From positions 62,001 through 126,000 of the forward strand of contig NZ_BJDZ01000001.1 of the NCBI RefSeq assembly GCF_005405405.1: DNA of 64,000 nt, in the 5' to 3' direction. The notes beneath the pieces were generated by a model, which searched no databases, was not told the origin of the DNA, and saw only the letters and a list, made by a program, of their open reading frames with translations. This document shows, piece by piece, positions 7,584-16,118 of the stretch (position 1 is its first letter; every line of letters begins with the position of its first letter). This DNA comes from Lactiplantibacillus plajomi. GTDB taxonomy: Bacteria; Bacillota; Bacilli; Lactobacillales; Lactobacillaceae. A program made the translations under genes and the position numbers.

Positions 7584-8578
7584 TAGCTGTTGACCCGTTG
7601 CTTAGTCAGGACGGCCGGCTGTTCTGAGGCCGTATAATCATTGGTTTCAATAATGTACCGCGGCCGGTGCTTGACTTCCGCAAAGATCTTGCCAACGTAC
7701 TCGCCGACAATGCTAATCCCAATCAACTGGACCCCGCCTAAGAACCAGAGGCTGGTCATCAACGACGCCCAGCCATCGACCGGGTCGCCAATCAGCCGCT
7801 CGATCAGCGTTAATAACATGACGAACAGGCTGGCAGCACTAATGAAGACCCCCACCGATAAAATCGCCTTAATCGGTGCGATGGAAAATGACGTGATGCC
7901 GTCCATCGCAAAGTGCAGCATCTTTTTCAGCGGGTACTTCGAGGTGCCGGCAAACCGCGGCCGACGCTTGTAATAAAGCTTGGTCGTTGGAAAGCCGAGC
8001 TGCGGGACGATGCCGCGTAAAAACAAGTTGGTTTCCGAATATTCCATCAACGCACTGACCGCCCGCTGGCTAAGCAACCGAAAATCGGCGTGGTCGGGCA
8101 CGAGTTGCACCCCAATTTTGCGCATCATGCCGTAAAAAGTCTCGGCCGTCCACCGCTTAAAGCGTGAATCGCTAGACCGGTCGTTGCGGACCCCCAAAAC
8201 GACGTCGTTGCCGGCTTTAAAACGCGCCACCATTTCGGGGATCACGTTCGGATCATCTTGCAGGTCGGCATCGATCGTAATAATTGCGTCCGAAGTCGGT
8301 CCCGTGACTTGCATCCCGGCCATCAACGCGTTTTGGTGACCAAAATTACGACTGAACTTCAGCCCGCAAAACCGCTCGGACTGCCCTTCCAATTTTTTAA
8401 TAATCGGCCAAGTCTGGTCGGTACTACCGTCGTCTACAAAGAGGACTTTACTCTCCCGGTCGAGTTGGTGACTCTGAATTAATTTTGTCACGATTGTCCC
8501 CAGCACCTTAGCGGAAGTTGGTAACACCTCTTCCTCGTCGTAACAAGGTACGATAATCGTTAAACGTGGCTGTTGCAT
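7583..8578 (-). CDS. Polyprenyl-phosphate glycosyltransferase, GtrB/CsbB type
   Basis: 331 residues from the ATG at 8578 behind AAAGGGAG. The in-frame TTG at 8599 overlaps that site and is rejected. The N-terminal GT-A domain carries IIVPCYDEEEVL, VDDGSTDQ and the metal-binding IDADLQDDP. Two membrane helices follow (about residues 225-245 and 260-300). This is the layout of family GT2 DPM1/GtrB enzymes, which make undecaprenyl-phosphate-linked sugars at the inner membrane face. The stop overlaps the start of the GT-C gene. In B. subtilis and Listeria the equivalent enzymes work with GtcA and YfhO in lipoteichoic acid glycosylation; both partners are encoded here too. Confidence 0.93.
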   Translation of the reverse strand: MQQPRLTIIVPCYDEEEVLPTSAKVLGTIVTKLIQSHQLDRESKVLFVDDGSTDQTWPIIKKLEGQSERFCGLKFSRNFGHQNALMAGMQVTGPTSDAIITIDADLQDDPNVIPEMVARFKAGNDVVLGVRNDRSSDSRFKRWTAETFYGMMRKIGVQLVPDHADFRLLSQRAVSALMEYSETNLFLRGIVPQLGFPTTKLYYKRRPRFAGTSKYPLKKMLHFAMDGITSFSIAPIKAILSVGVFISAASLFVMLLTLIERLIGDPVDGWASLMTSLWFLGGVQLIGISIVGEYVGKIFAEVKHRPRYIIETNDYTASEQPAVLTKQRVNS

Positions 8579-9112
8579 GCTTAAATTTCTCCCTTTCAAG
8601 CTACTCGCCGACTACGCGAGTCATAGTCAGTATACGAACTGCAAAATTGAAAGACTAGCTTTTGACCTTTCGGCTTTCCGCCCCTACCCGTACCGCGCAC
8701 TGTGACCTCCCGTCACGGCGGGCATCCGTCAGCTTTCACCCTAATAAAGTTGAGCTAGCAAACTTTGCGACCCGCTAGCGGCTAAGCGGTCGGATTAAGT
8801 CAATCAACTTACTAGTACCGTGACCGTTGTGCATCGTTACTCAACTACGGATGGCGCATTAAATCGCGTTAAACCGCGCTCAATGGGGTGAACACCGCAC
8901 CGTGCTGGTCCTAAAAATCGCACTTTTTCACATTATAACCCAATTTTTAGAAGACCCGCGGCTAGGCACAGCTTTTTCTGCCGTGGTAGGCTATTCATAT
9001 AACTTGCAGTCGTCTTTGGGGAGACGCTGCCAACGGTCCCGAACTGAATGCGCCGTTGACAACCGCTTACCTGACCGATGACCGCCTTATTCTGGTATCG
9101 GAGTTGAAACGG
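8579..9112. other. Gene-free divergent control region
   Basis: About 530 bases between the divergent GtrB-like gene and yfhO. I found no ORF with a ribosome site, no tRNA and no strong hairpin. A weak candidate promoter for yfhO is TTTTCT (8974-8979) and TATAAC (8998-9003) at 18-base spacing. Confidence 0.4.
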
Positions 9113-11683
9113 ATGTTAACTTATTTTAAACGCGGAAAAAATTGGATTCGGCCGCTAAGCGCCGGTCTACTAGCACTACTAATCGTTAGTGCCGTTTTTG
9201 CCGTGTACGGGGTGACCCCCTTCGGCCACCATAATTTACTGATTAGCGATATGGGTGGTCAGTACCTATCGTTCTTTACGGCTTACCGCCACGCACTTTT
9301 AACCCATAATTTTCAGCTCTACTTCTTTTCACAATCGCTCGGTGGCAACACGGTCCCACTGCTGGCGTACTACCTGCTGAGCCCGTTTAACTTATTGATT
9401 TTACTTTTTCCGGCCGCCAAAATTCCGACCGGACTCAGTGTCATCATCATCATTAAGGTCGCGGCGATTGCCCTGACCGGAACCTTCTTTTTACAACGCC
9501 ACTACCGTAGCCATAGTTGGGCGACCGCACTGTTCGGTACGGCCTACAGTCTGTGTGGCTTCGTGGCCGGCAACTACTTTACGATCATGTGGCTCGACGC
9601 CCTGATCTGGCTGCCCCTGATCATCCTGGGCTTAGAACATTTGATTGAACGCGGCCGGCCCGCCATGTTCTTCTGGTGGTTGTGGTTAAGCATCGTCACC
9701 AACTACTATCTCGGTTACATGACCTGCCTGTTTGTTTGTTACTACTTCGTTTACCTACTGTTTGAAATGAAGGCACCCGGTACTTCGTTCTGGCAAGCAC
9801 TTAAAATGCAAGCCCGCTTGATTCGGCGCGCACTCCTGACCGGCTTGTTAAGCGGACTAAGCAGCCTGTTCTTACTCGTCCCGACCATGCTGGCAATGCT
9901 CAAAACGGCGAAGTCGGCCGTGTCAATCGGTAACTACTTACCGGTTCCCCAGCTGGGCCTCAGCACCTTCAGTCAACTGGGGGTTGGCGGGATTCACTAC
10001 CTGACCCGCTTGCACCACGCACCGACGCTATTTGTCACCACGTTAGTCGTATTACTAGTTCTCAGCTTCTTTCAACACCCGCAAATTCGCCGCGCCCATA
10101 AATGGCACGTCGCCGGTTTGTTGATGGCGCTCCTATTAACAATGGCGATTCGGACCCTCGACACCGCCTGGCACATGTTTCAACGCCCCGCCGGTTTCCC
10201 TTACCGCGAAGCGTTTTTCCTGAGCTTCGTGATGGTGATGATTGCCTTTGAAACTTGGCAGGCCGGTATCGACGCCGTGGCGCGCAAATGGCAGTCGGCC
10301 GTAGCGCTCCTGCTAGCAGGGTTGTTACTCGCCGGCTGGGTGGCGCAACGCCTCGCCGGAACGCCCCAACGGTTACGGACGCTCGCATTCGGCTTAGCCT
10401 TCATTCTCGTGACCAGCCTAATTTTAACCCTGACCCGCGGTCGCCTACGGGGGGGCTTATTAACGGTAACGGTCGCCCTGGAGTTAGCCGTCAACCTAAG
10501 CCTCACAATGGTCGGCTCGCCACTGGGTGACCAAACCGCCTACCAGCGCACTTACCAGCTGGAGGACCGGCAAATGCGCGCCTTCAACGACCCCAGCGGT
10601 CAACTTTACCGGGTTGAAAATCAGAACACCCTGATCAACGCGGCCTTCAATTACGATAGCCGTTATCGCAATTATAACGACCCACTACTATTTAACTTCC
10701 ACGACATTACTTACTACAGCTCGACGTTTAACGACCAGACTAGGCGCACGCTAAAGGCGCTCGGGCTGTACAGTCGCAACGTCCGCCGAATTAGTTCGGA
10801 AGGTCTCAACACGGTCAGCGCCATGCTTCTGGGCGTCAAGTATAACGTGACCTTGAATACGTTGGGTGAAGCCGATACCCGTACCGTTCGTAGTTACAAC
10901 GGGATGGGCTTTGCCGTGCCGGACGCCTTAACCGCAGTCAAGTTAAGCTCGAACAACGTCCTAGCCAACCAAGAACGACTCTTACAAGCCTTGCAACCGC
11001 GTTCAGCGGGCTACTTTCAAGCCGCCAGCGTCGTCAGTCAGAAAACGACCACCGATCACGCGGCGCAGCGCTACCCGTACCGTCACCGCGTCTGGCTACG
11101 GGTCCGTCAAACCGGGCCGCTGTATTACGACGATCCGCACGGGTCTAGTAAATATACGACCATGACGGTCAACGGTCAGCGGGTCCCGTCGAAGTTTAAC
11201 GCCAATGGTGGCGTCGTAATCCGCAACTTAGGCCACTTTACCCGCGGTGACATGGTCGTGCTAACCGTTAAGACCACCCGTCGGAGCTTACTACCGGGCG
11301 TTCAAATCGCCAGCTTAAACGCCGCGGCCTTCACCCGGCTCCACCAGTCGTTAACTGCCAGCGCCTTTTATCCGCGTTACTACGGTGCTGGCCTTCACAC
11401 GGTGGTCAGTGGGACAATGACTAACGCAACCAATCAACGTTGGGGGTACGTCGCTATCCCCGCCGATAGCGGCTGGCGGGTGACCGTCAACGGCACCAAC
11501 GTGACCAAGCGGGTGCGCACTGTTCTGGGCGGTATGCAGGCCGTGCCGCTGCGTCCCGGCAAGAACCAGCTCAAGCTGGTCTACCACGTTCCCGGCGCCG
11601 GACTGGGTTGGAGCGTCTCACTTCTAAGCCTTGCCATTTTTAGTGGCTGTACTTGGTACTGGCGCCGTGACCAACGGCGTTAA
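9113..11683 (+). CDS. yfhO: YfhO-family membrane protein (envelope glycosylation)
   Basis: 856 residues from the ATG at 9113, chosen because a GGAG site lies 9 bases upstream. An in-frame TTG at 9056 has none. The protein has a dozen or so membrane segments and a large outer C-terminal domain before a final helix (VSLLSLAIFSG). Family landmarks: SDMGGQYLSFF in the first outer loop and GTAYSLCGFVAGNYFTIMWLD after the fourth helix, which match YfhO. Family knowledge: in B. subtilis and Listeria YfhO acts as the GT-C enzyme adding sugars to lipoteichoic acid, with CsbB and GtcA. The neighbouring GtrB and GtrA genes fit. The operon is single-gene with its own terminator. Confidence 0.88.
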   Translation: MLTYFKRGKNWIRPLSAGLLALLIVSAVFAVYGVTPFGHHNLLISDMGGQYLSFFTAYRHALLTHNFQLYFFSQSLGGNTVPLLAYYLLSPFNLLILLFPAAKIPTGLSVIIIIKVAAIALTGTFFLQRHYRSHSWATALFGTAYSLCGFVAGNYFTIMWLDALIWLPLIILGLEHLIERGRPAMFFWWLWLSIVTNYYLGYMTCLFVCYYFVYLLFEMKAPGTSFWQALKMQARLIRRALLTGLLSGLSSLFLLVPTMLAMLKTAKSAVSIGNYLPVPQLGLSTFSQLGVGGIHYLTRLHHAPTLFVTTLVVLLVLSFFQHPQIRRAHKWHVAGLLMALLLTMAIRTLDTAWHMFQRPAGFPYREAFFLSFVMVMIAFETWQAGIDAVARKWQSAVALLLAGLLLAGWVAQRLAGTPQRLRTLAFGLAFILVTSLILTLTRGRLRGGLLTVTVALELAVNLSLTMVGSPLGDQTAYQRTYQLEDRQMRAFNDPSGQLYRVENQNTLINAAFNYDSRYRNYNDPLLFNFHDITYYSSTFNDQTRRTLKALGLYSRNVRRISSEGLNTVSAMLLGVKYNVTLNTLGEADTRTVRSYNGMGFAVPDALTAVKLSSNNVLANQERLLQALQPRSAGYFQAASVVSQKTTTDHAAQRYPYRHRVWLRVRQTGPLYYDDPHGSSKYTTMTVNGQRVPSKFNANGGVVIRNLGHFTRGDMVVLTVKTTRRSLLPGVQIASLNAAAFTRLHQSLTASAFYPRYYGAGLHTVVSGTMTNATNQRWGYVAIPADSGWRVTVNGTNVTKRVRTVLGGMQAVPLRPGKNQLKLVYHVPGAGLGWSVSLLSLAIFSGCTWYWRRDQRR

Positions 11684-11704
11684 ACTACTAACTAAAGACA
11701 ACAC

Positions 11705-11745
11705 AAATCGCACTGGGTCGGTGATGACCCAGTGCGATTTTAGTT
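11705..11745. terminator. Terminator between yfhO and the ATPase gene
   Basis: A perfect 15-base stem (AAATCGCACTGGGTC, 11705-11719; 11726-11740) over a 6-base loop, followed by TTTTAGTT. It serves yfhO and could also serve the convergent gene. Confidence 0.9.
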
Positions 11746-11815
11746 AGCACTATTTTGATAAGGTGTTTTAAGCAATGATTGCGCACCAAAAACTTACGTT
11801 GGCGGCCCTTTTAAG

Positions 11816-12475
11816 TTAAGACGGGACCATCACTTTAGCCAACAACTGGCGGGCGTCCGTCAAAATTTGGGCAGGCGCCTGCTGCGCATCGCGGAGCCAC
11901 CCGAGCGGTTCTAGGTCCAGCGCGGCAAATTCACGGTGCTGGGCCTGAAAGTCGCGTTGCCAAGTCAGTAGCCGTGCCGTGGTCAGCACAGAATCCCCGT
12001 GGTCACCGTAAGCATTTGCCACGGTGTAAACTTTCGGGTGCCGACCCGTGTATTCCATGCTAAATTGCAAGCTGCCGAGGTCCTGGAATAAACGTTGATT
12101 CCAGTCTGCCGTAGCCGCATAAACCAGTAGTACGTCGTCCACGAGCGGTAACCAGCACTGGTTCATCAACCAGGTCTCTTTCTGCTGATCACGGTCCGAA
12201 GTCGACAGATCGATCAGCAGGTAGTCCGTGTGTACGAACTGGAGCGCCTCCCAAAAATCAGCTTGTTCAGCGGCTGTTTGAATGTTTGTTTGCCATTGGT
12301 GACGCGTCCGACCAGCACCGATTTTTGTCCAGGTCACCGTGTCGGCGTGGCAGTGAACGATGGTAACCGTCAGCGTCCGCTCAACCAGCACGGTTGCAAA
12401 TGCGAGCGAGAGTAGACTCTTGCCACTACCCGCCTGCGTACCACCAATAAGCAGTGTACGCGGTTTATTTCTCAA
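11816..12475 (-). CDS. Lone P-loop ATPase of the ParA/MinD or BioD-like class
   Basis: 219 residues. The Walker A motif is GGTQAGSGKSLLS (about residues 11-23), and a Walker B-like LLIDLSTSD follows at about 85-93. The rest resembles the SIMIBI class of P-loop proteins, but the partner-binding parts are unfamiliar. The ORF starts with TTG behind TATGGGG at 8 bases, the only plausible start. No parB, secretion, capsule or biotin gene is adjacent, so the role is unknown. It lies alone between two intergenic regions. The class call is reasonable; the family is not resolved. Confidence 0.65.
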   Translation of the reverse strand: MRNKPRTLLIGGTQAGSGKSLLSLAFATVLVERTLTVTIVHCHADTVTWTKIGAGRTRHQWQTNIQTAAEQADFWEALQFVHTDYLLIDLSTSDRDQQKETWLMNQCWLPLVDDVLLVYAATADWNQRLFQDLGSLQFSMEYTGRHPKVYTVANAYGDHGDSVLTTARLLTWQRDFQAQHREFAALDLEPLGWLRDAQQAPAQILTDARQLLAKVMVPS

Positions 12476-12817
12476 TAGTATTACCCCATATTTTTCATAT
12501 TTCTTAGAAGTACCAACAGCATAACCGCTGGCGGGATGAAATACTAGTCCACGGCGCCGTTTTTAAGCGCTGTGACCCCCTAAAAATGAGAAATCAGTGA
12601 TAATTTTGTTGGCGAATCAAAGCAGTGACCAGCGGCAAATGGTATAGTCCAATGTTAGCCTGAATCGTTGGCGGTCCGCTTATTCAAATCGTTGTGTGAC
12701 TCATTAATGTACGTGGTAGACAATTAAAAATGATACGACTTAATGGCGCAAAAGTTTTATAAGTTAAGTTCAAAATGAGTTTTTGCTAATAGTTTATGTT
12801 CCGATAATTAACTAACT
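12476..12817. other. Gene-free stretch
   Basis: About 340 bases, AT-richer to the right. No ORF with a ribosome site, no repeat and no RNA structure that I could support. Confidence 0.4.
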
Positions 12818-12877
12818 AAAAATACAGCCGAACGCCCCAATCAGCCCCGCTTTTAAGGGCTGGTAGTTGACGTTCGT
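12818..12877 (-). terminator. Terminator of the ABC exporter gene
   Basis: The outer arms CGAACG (12829-12834) and CGTTCG (12871-12876) and inner arms CAGCCC/GGGCTG form a long interrupted hairpin. On the minus strand it is followed by GTATTTTTAG. Confidence 0.6.
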
Positions 12878-12888
12878 CTAGATTGGAT

Positions 12889-14883
12889 TTAACGAGCACT
12901 TAAGGCTTTGATTGGGTTCAACCGCGCCGCGCGCCGGGCCGGTAAAATTGCGGCCAACCAAGCGATCACAACGGCTAAGCCAAAAATCACCGCAATACTG
13001 GTACTGTGAATTTGAACTAACGGGTATCCCGCAATCCGGTACAACCAGTGGTTCAGCCCAAAACCGATACCGTATGCAAAGCCGGTCGCTAAGCCGGCAC
13101 TAAAGAGCCCGAGCATCAAGGCCTCGCTGGTAAATAATCGCCGAATATCACGCCGACTTTCACCAATCGACCGTAACACCCCAATTTCTTTCATCCGGGC
13201 ACTCACCGACATAAACATCGTGACGATGATCATCAGCGCGGACACTAGGAGTGAAATACCGGCAATCGCAGCTAACACCGCCGTTGCCAGACCAACGTAG
13301 GTATTAACCCGGTCAAGGGTCGTGGAAATACTATTGGCAGAAAATTGCGGTTGGCCCTTAATCCGAATCTGATTAATCGCCGTAACGACCGCTTCGTTTT
13401 GCTGGCGACTAGCGACCCGCACGGTAGCAAAGGTCGGCTGTGTTGATAGGCCGGCCCGGCGCATCATCGCCCGCATCGTGTGATAATTGACGGCGTTTAG
13501 ACTGGCATCCGAAGCGCTGTTAACGATCCCCGCGACCTTCAATTGCCGCTTAACCAGGATTGGTCTGCCCGCCGCGTTCATCATTTGAAAAGAAACCGTG
13601 ACCGAATGGCCAACTAATTGGCGCCACCGCGTTGGTGACCACTTCTGGGCAATCGTGCTCTTATCCAAAACAATTTGATCATTTTTAGCTGCGTGACCAC
13701 TCATGAGACTGGACTCCGGATCACTGCTAGTCCAAGTGGTTAACTCCGGTGCCGAGTACGGTGTCCCGTCGATGGTAACCGTTGCGTTGGTGGCAGAAAT
13801 TCCGGGCTCAACGCCAACGACGTGGTCCAAATCACGCAACACTTGCAACTGTTGCGGCGAAAAGGTCGGCATGTGCGGCGCAATCGTTCCCGCCAGCGCC
13901 GGATCCAGTGCGACCGACTGTTCCTGTTGATCCTTACCATTCGTCGTGTAACGCATGACGGTGACCGACTGCGGATCGACCACGTTATTGATTTGGTGGT
14001 TAATATAACCGCGAATCCCGTTGCCTAACCCCATGAATAGCATGACGGCAAACAATCCGATTGCGGTCCCTAAAACAATTAACGTGTTCCAGCTCCAGGT
14101 AAAGCGCATGTGGCGAAACGCCGTCATTAACGAGGCGTACCACGGCAACGACCGGGCCGGTAATTGTAGGCGCGGCGCAACTTCAACCGTTACGCTTGCC
14201 CCGGACCGGTGTGGGCTTGCGACCAACTGGCCGTTGACTAAATGTTCGATGCGACTGGCCGCCTGGGCGACCTGCGCCGAATGGGTCACACAAATCACGA
14301 GGTGGCCTTCCTTCGCAATCGTTTGTAACATCCGCATCACCGCAACCGTATTCTTCGCATCCAGCGCTCCGGTTGGTTCATCGGCAACGATGATTGGCGG
14401 GTTGCCCGCCAACGCCCGGGCAATTGCAACCCGTTGCTGTTGACCGCCCGAGAGCTGCGCCGGATATTTTTTGACCTGTTCAGCCAACCCGACCCGTGCT
14501 AATAAACTCGTCGCCCGTTTAAGTCGGTCCGCACGTGACAGCGTCGTCATATCAAGCGCCAGCATCACATTTTCCAAAACGGTCAGGTGGCGGAGCAGAT
14601 TGTAACTCTGCGAAATGTAGCCAATGGTGGCCCGACGATAACGGTCCAACTGCTTATCCTTCAATTGGTCAAGCTGTTGCCCGTTGACCGTGACCGTGCC
14701 GCTAAACTGACGGTCAAGACCACTGATAATGTTCATCAAGGTCGTTTTTCCGCCACCAGACTCCCCCAAAACGGCGATAAACTCGCCCAATTCAGCTGAC
14801 AAGTCAATGCCTTTCAAAACCGGAAAGGGCTGCTTGCCAATGTAATAGTCTTTACGAACCGCGCGTAATTCCAAATAAGCCAT
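12889..14883 (-). CDS. ABC exporter, ATPase fused to an FtsX-type permease (MacB-like)
   Basis: 664 residues. The N-terminal ATPase has Walker A GESGGGKTT (40-48), signature LSGGQQQR (144-151) and Walker B IIVADE (164-169) followed by PTGALD. The C-terminal part has one helix (about 265-285), a large outer domain of about 220 residues and three helices near the end with the FtsX core (MKEIGVLRSIGESRRDIRRLF). This is the single-chain MacB/LolCDE-like fold (type VII ABC), which works as a mechanotransducer and not as a classical importer. The start has a GAGGGGG site. No membrane-fusion protein or two-component system adjoins it, so its substrate (antimicrobial peptide, lipid or stress role) is unknown. 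Confidence 0.9.
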   Translation of the reverse strand: MAYLELRAVRKDYYIGKQPFPVLKGIDLSAELGEFIAVLGESGGGKTTLMNIISGLDRQFSGTVTVNGQQLDQLKDKQLDRYRRATIGYISQSYNLLRHLTVLENVMLALDMTTLSRADRLKRATSLLARVGLAEQVKKYPAQLSGGQQQRVAIARALAGNPPIIVADEPTGALDAKNTVAVMRMLQTIAKEGHLVICVTHSAQVAQAASRIEHLVNGQLVASPHRSGASVTVEVAPRLQLPARSLPWYASLMTAFRHMRFTWSWNTLIVLGTAIGLFAVMLFMGLGNGIRGYINHQINNVVDPQSVTVMRYTTNGKDQQEQSVALDPALAGTIAPHMPTFSPQQLQVLRDLDHVVGVEPGISATNATVTIDGTPYSAPELTTWTSSDPESSLMSGHAAKNDQIVLDKSTIAQKWSPTRWRQLVGHSVTVSFQMMNAAGRPILVKRQLKVAGIVNSASDASLNAVNYHTMRAMMRRAGLSTQPTFATVRVASRQQNEAVVTAINQIRIKGQPQFSANSISTTLDRVNTYVGLATAVLAAIAGISLLVSALMIIVTMFMSVSARMKEIGVLRSIGESRRDIRRLFTSEALMLGLFSAGLATGFAYGIGFGLNHWLYRIAGYPLVQIHSTSIAVIFGLAVVIAWLAAILPARRAARLNPIKALSAR

Positions 14884-15121
14884 TTTGTTGCCCCCTCAAC
14901 ACGTTCTTAGTTCAAGGGTAGCACCGGCCCCGCCGACTTGCGGGTTTGACTGGTTGGTACGCGTGGTTAACGAACCAAAAACCACTAGGACGCAAAACGC
15001 CACGTTTGATTTGAATCATCATAGTGATGAACAACTGGTTTGATTTCAATTGAATTTAAATCTACTTAATATTATTAAGTTTGAATAAGTCGCATCAACC
15101 CCGTGCCAATTCTCAACTTAT

Positions 15122-15478
15122 TTAATTTAGGTCAAAAATAAAGAACGTGGTTTCTACTAACTCGATAAATGGTATGAAATACACAAACAGAATAAAATAC
15201 CAGAATGCTTCATTGAAACTAACCACGTTGTACCGCGTCACGCCAAAAATAATGAAGCAATTTATCAACATCAGCATTGAGAAAAATTTCCGACTTTTAA
15301 TCCTTTTAGCAAATAGTGAGCCAGTGATAAGGCCGCTTAAAACACCACAGCAAACGTACCCCCAAAGTTGATCACTATCCAATTTAAAGCCAGTATGAAC
15401 GCCCGTCGAAAAATACAGTGCCAAAATATATGTCAGTAGATAAAGTGCTGCTATTATCTGAATTCGTTTAAACCCCAT
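15122..15478 (-). CDS. Small four-helix membrane protein, unknown function
   Basis: 118 residues with four hydrophobic segments (about 7-26, 39-55, 65-83 and 90-112) joined by short basic loops such as AKRIKSRKFF. The gene is clearly more AT-rich than its neighbours and lies in an AT-rich gap between the ABC exporter and argS, which suggests recent acquisition. An ATG with a GGGG-type site upstream starts it. No family is recognised. It could be an immunity or accessory membrane protein, but nothing in the sequence shows that. Confidence 0.55.
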   Translation of the reverse strand: MGFKRIQIIAALYLLTYILALYFSTGVHTGFKLDSDQLWGYVCCGVLSGLITGSLFAKRIKSRKFFSMLMLINCFIIFGVTRYNVVSFNEAFWYFILFVYFIPFIELVETTFFIFDLN

Positions 15479-15822
15479 GTTTCCCCCATGATTGTCCGTA
15501 TTTGGCTGGCGAATGTGCGCTTAATAATGTCTTGGCCGTAGCCTAAAGAACCCGTAATCCCCTTTAAAATGCACATTTTCGTGCTCGCTATAGTACTATA
15601 CTTGATAAAACACTAAGTGCCAATCATATTTTAACCGGCTACCGTTAGTGACTTTTGTGGCATAAAAAATATAATTTAGATTTAATGATTATTTTTTTGA
15701 AACAATTCATTTTCTAATCCACTGAATATCCCTGATTGAAATTTTATATATTTTCAAAATCAAATTTTAACGATGCTCAATAGGTTATTTTGAAATGAAA
15801 GCACGTTAACTAGCTACATAAA

Positions 15823-15940
15823 TTAGCCGTAGCCGGCGACTCCTTCCTTTAATTTATTAATCCAATCATGACGGTTATTTTCTGCATCAAATCCGTTGAC
15901 CCAACCGAAGTGGCCTGATGATCTAAAAATAAAATTATTT
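15823..15940 (-). pseudogene. Possible 3' remnant of a degraded gene
   Basis: One minus-strand frame reads about 40 codons, ending FGWVNGFDAENNRHDWINKL and then a short glycine-rich tail and TAA. Codon choice is natural, but the frame is closed upstream by a TGA inside a palindrome (15917-15950) and has no start. It looks like the surviving C-terminus of a gene cut at the palindrome. The parent family is not recognised. A competing frame of 36 codons with an ATG exists over the same bases, so the call is weak. Confidence 0.3.
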
Positions 15941-15950
15941 TTAGATCATC
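15917..15950. repeat. Perfect 14-base inverted repeat
   Basis: GATGATCTAAAAAT (15917-15930) and its exact complement (15937-15950) around a 6-base AT spacer. There is no T-run, so it is not a plain terminator. It lies at the edge of a broken reading frame in a 570-base gene-free stretch and could be a protein-binding palindrome or a scar of a small inserted element. Confidence 0.7.
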
Positions 15951-16046
15951 CAACATAGCAAAGCCGGCACTCCGCCAGATTGGCCGGTTTTACCATTGCG
16001 GTCCGTTTTCATTCAACAGCGGGGTCTTTCGTAATCGCCGTCACAC

Positions 16047-16085
16047 AAAAAAGCGCCGCAAAACCGATTACGATTTTGCGGCGCT
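16047..16085 (-). terminator. Terminator of argS
   Basis: A perfect 12-base stem (AGCGCCGCAAAA, 16052-16063; 16074-16085), with a T-run on the minus strand just after the argS stop. Confidence 0.9.
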
Positions 16086-16118
16086 AGTCTTGAGACGTCA
16101 ACTTATCACATTATTTTT

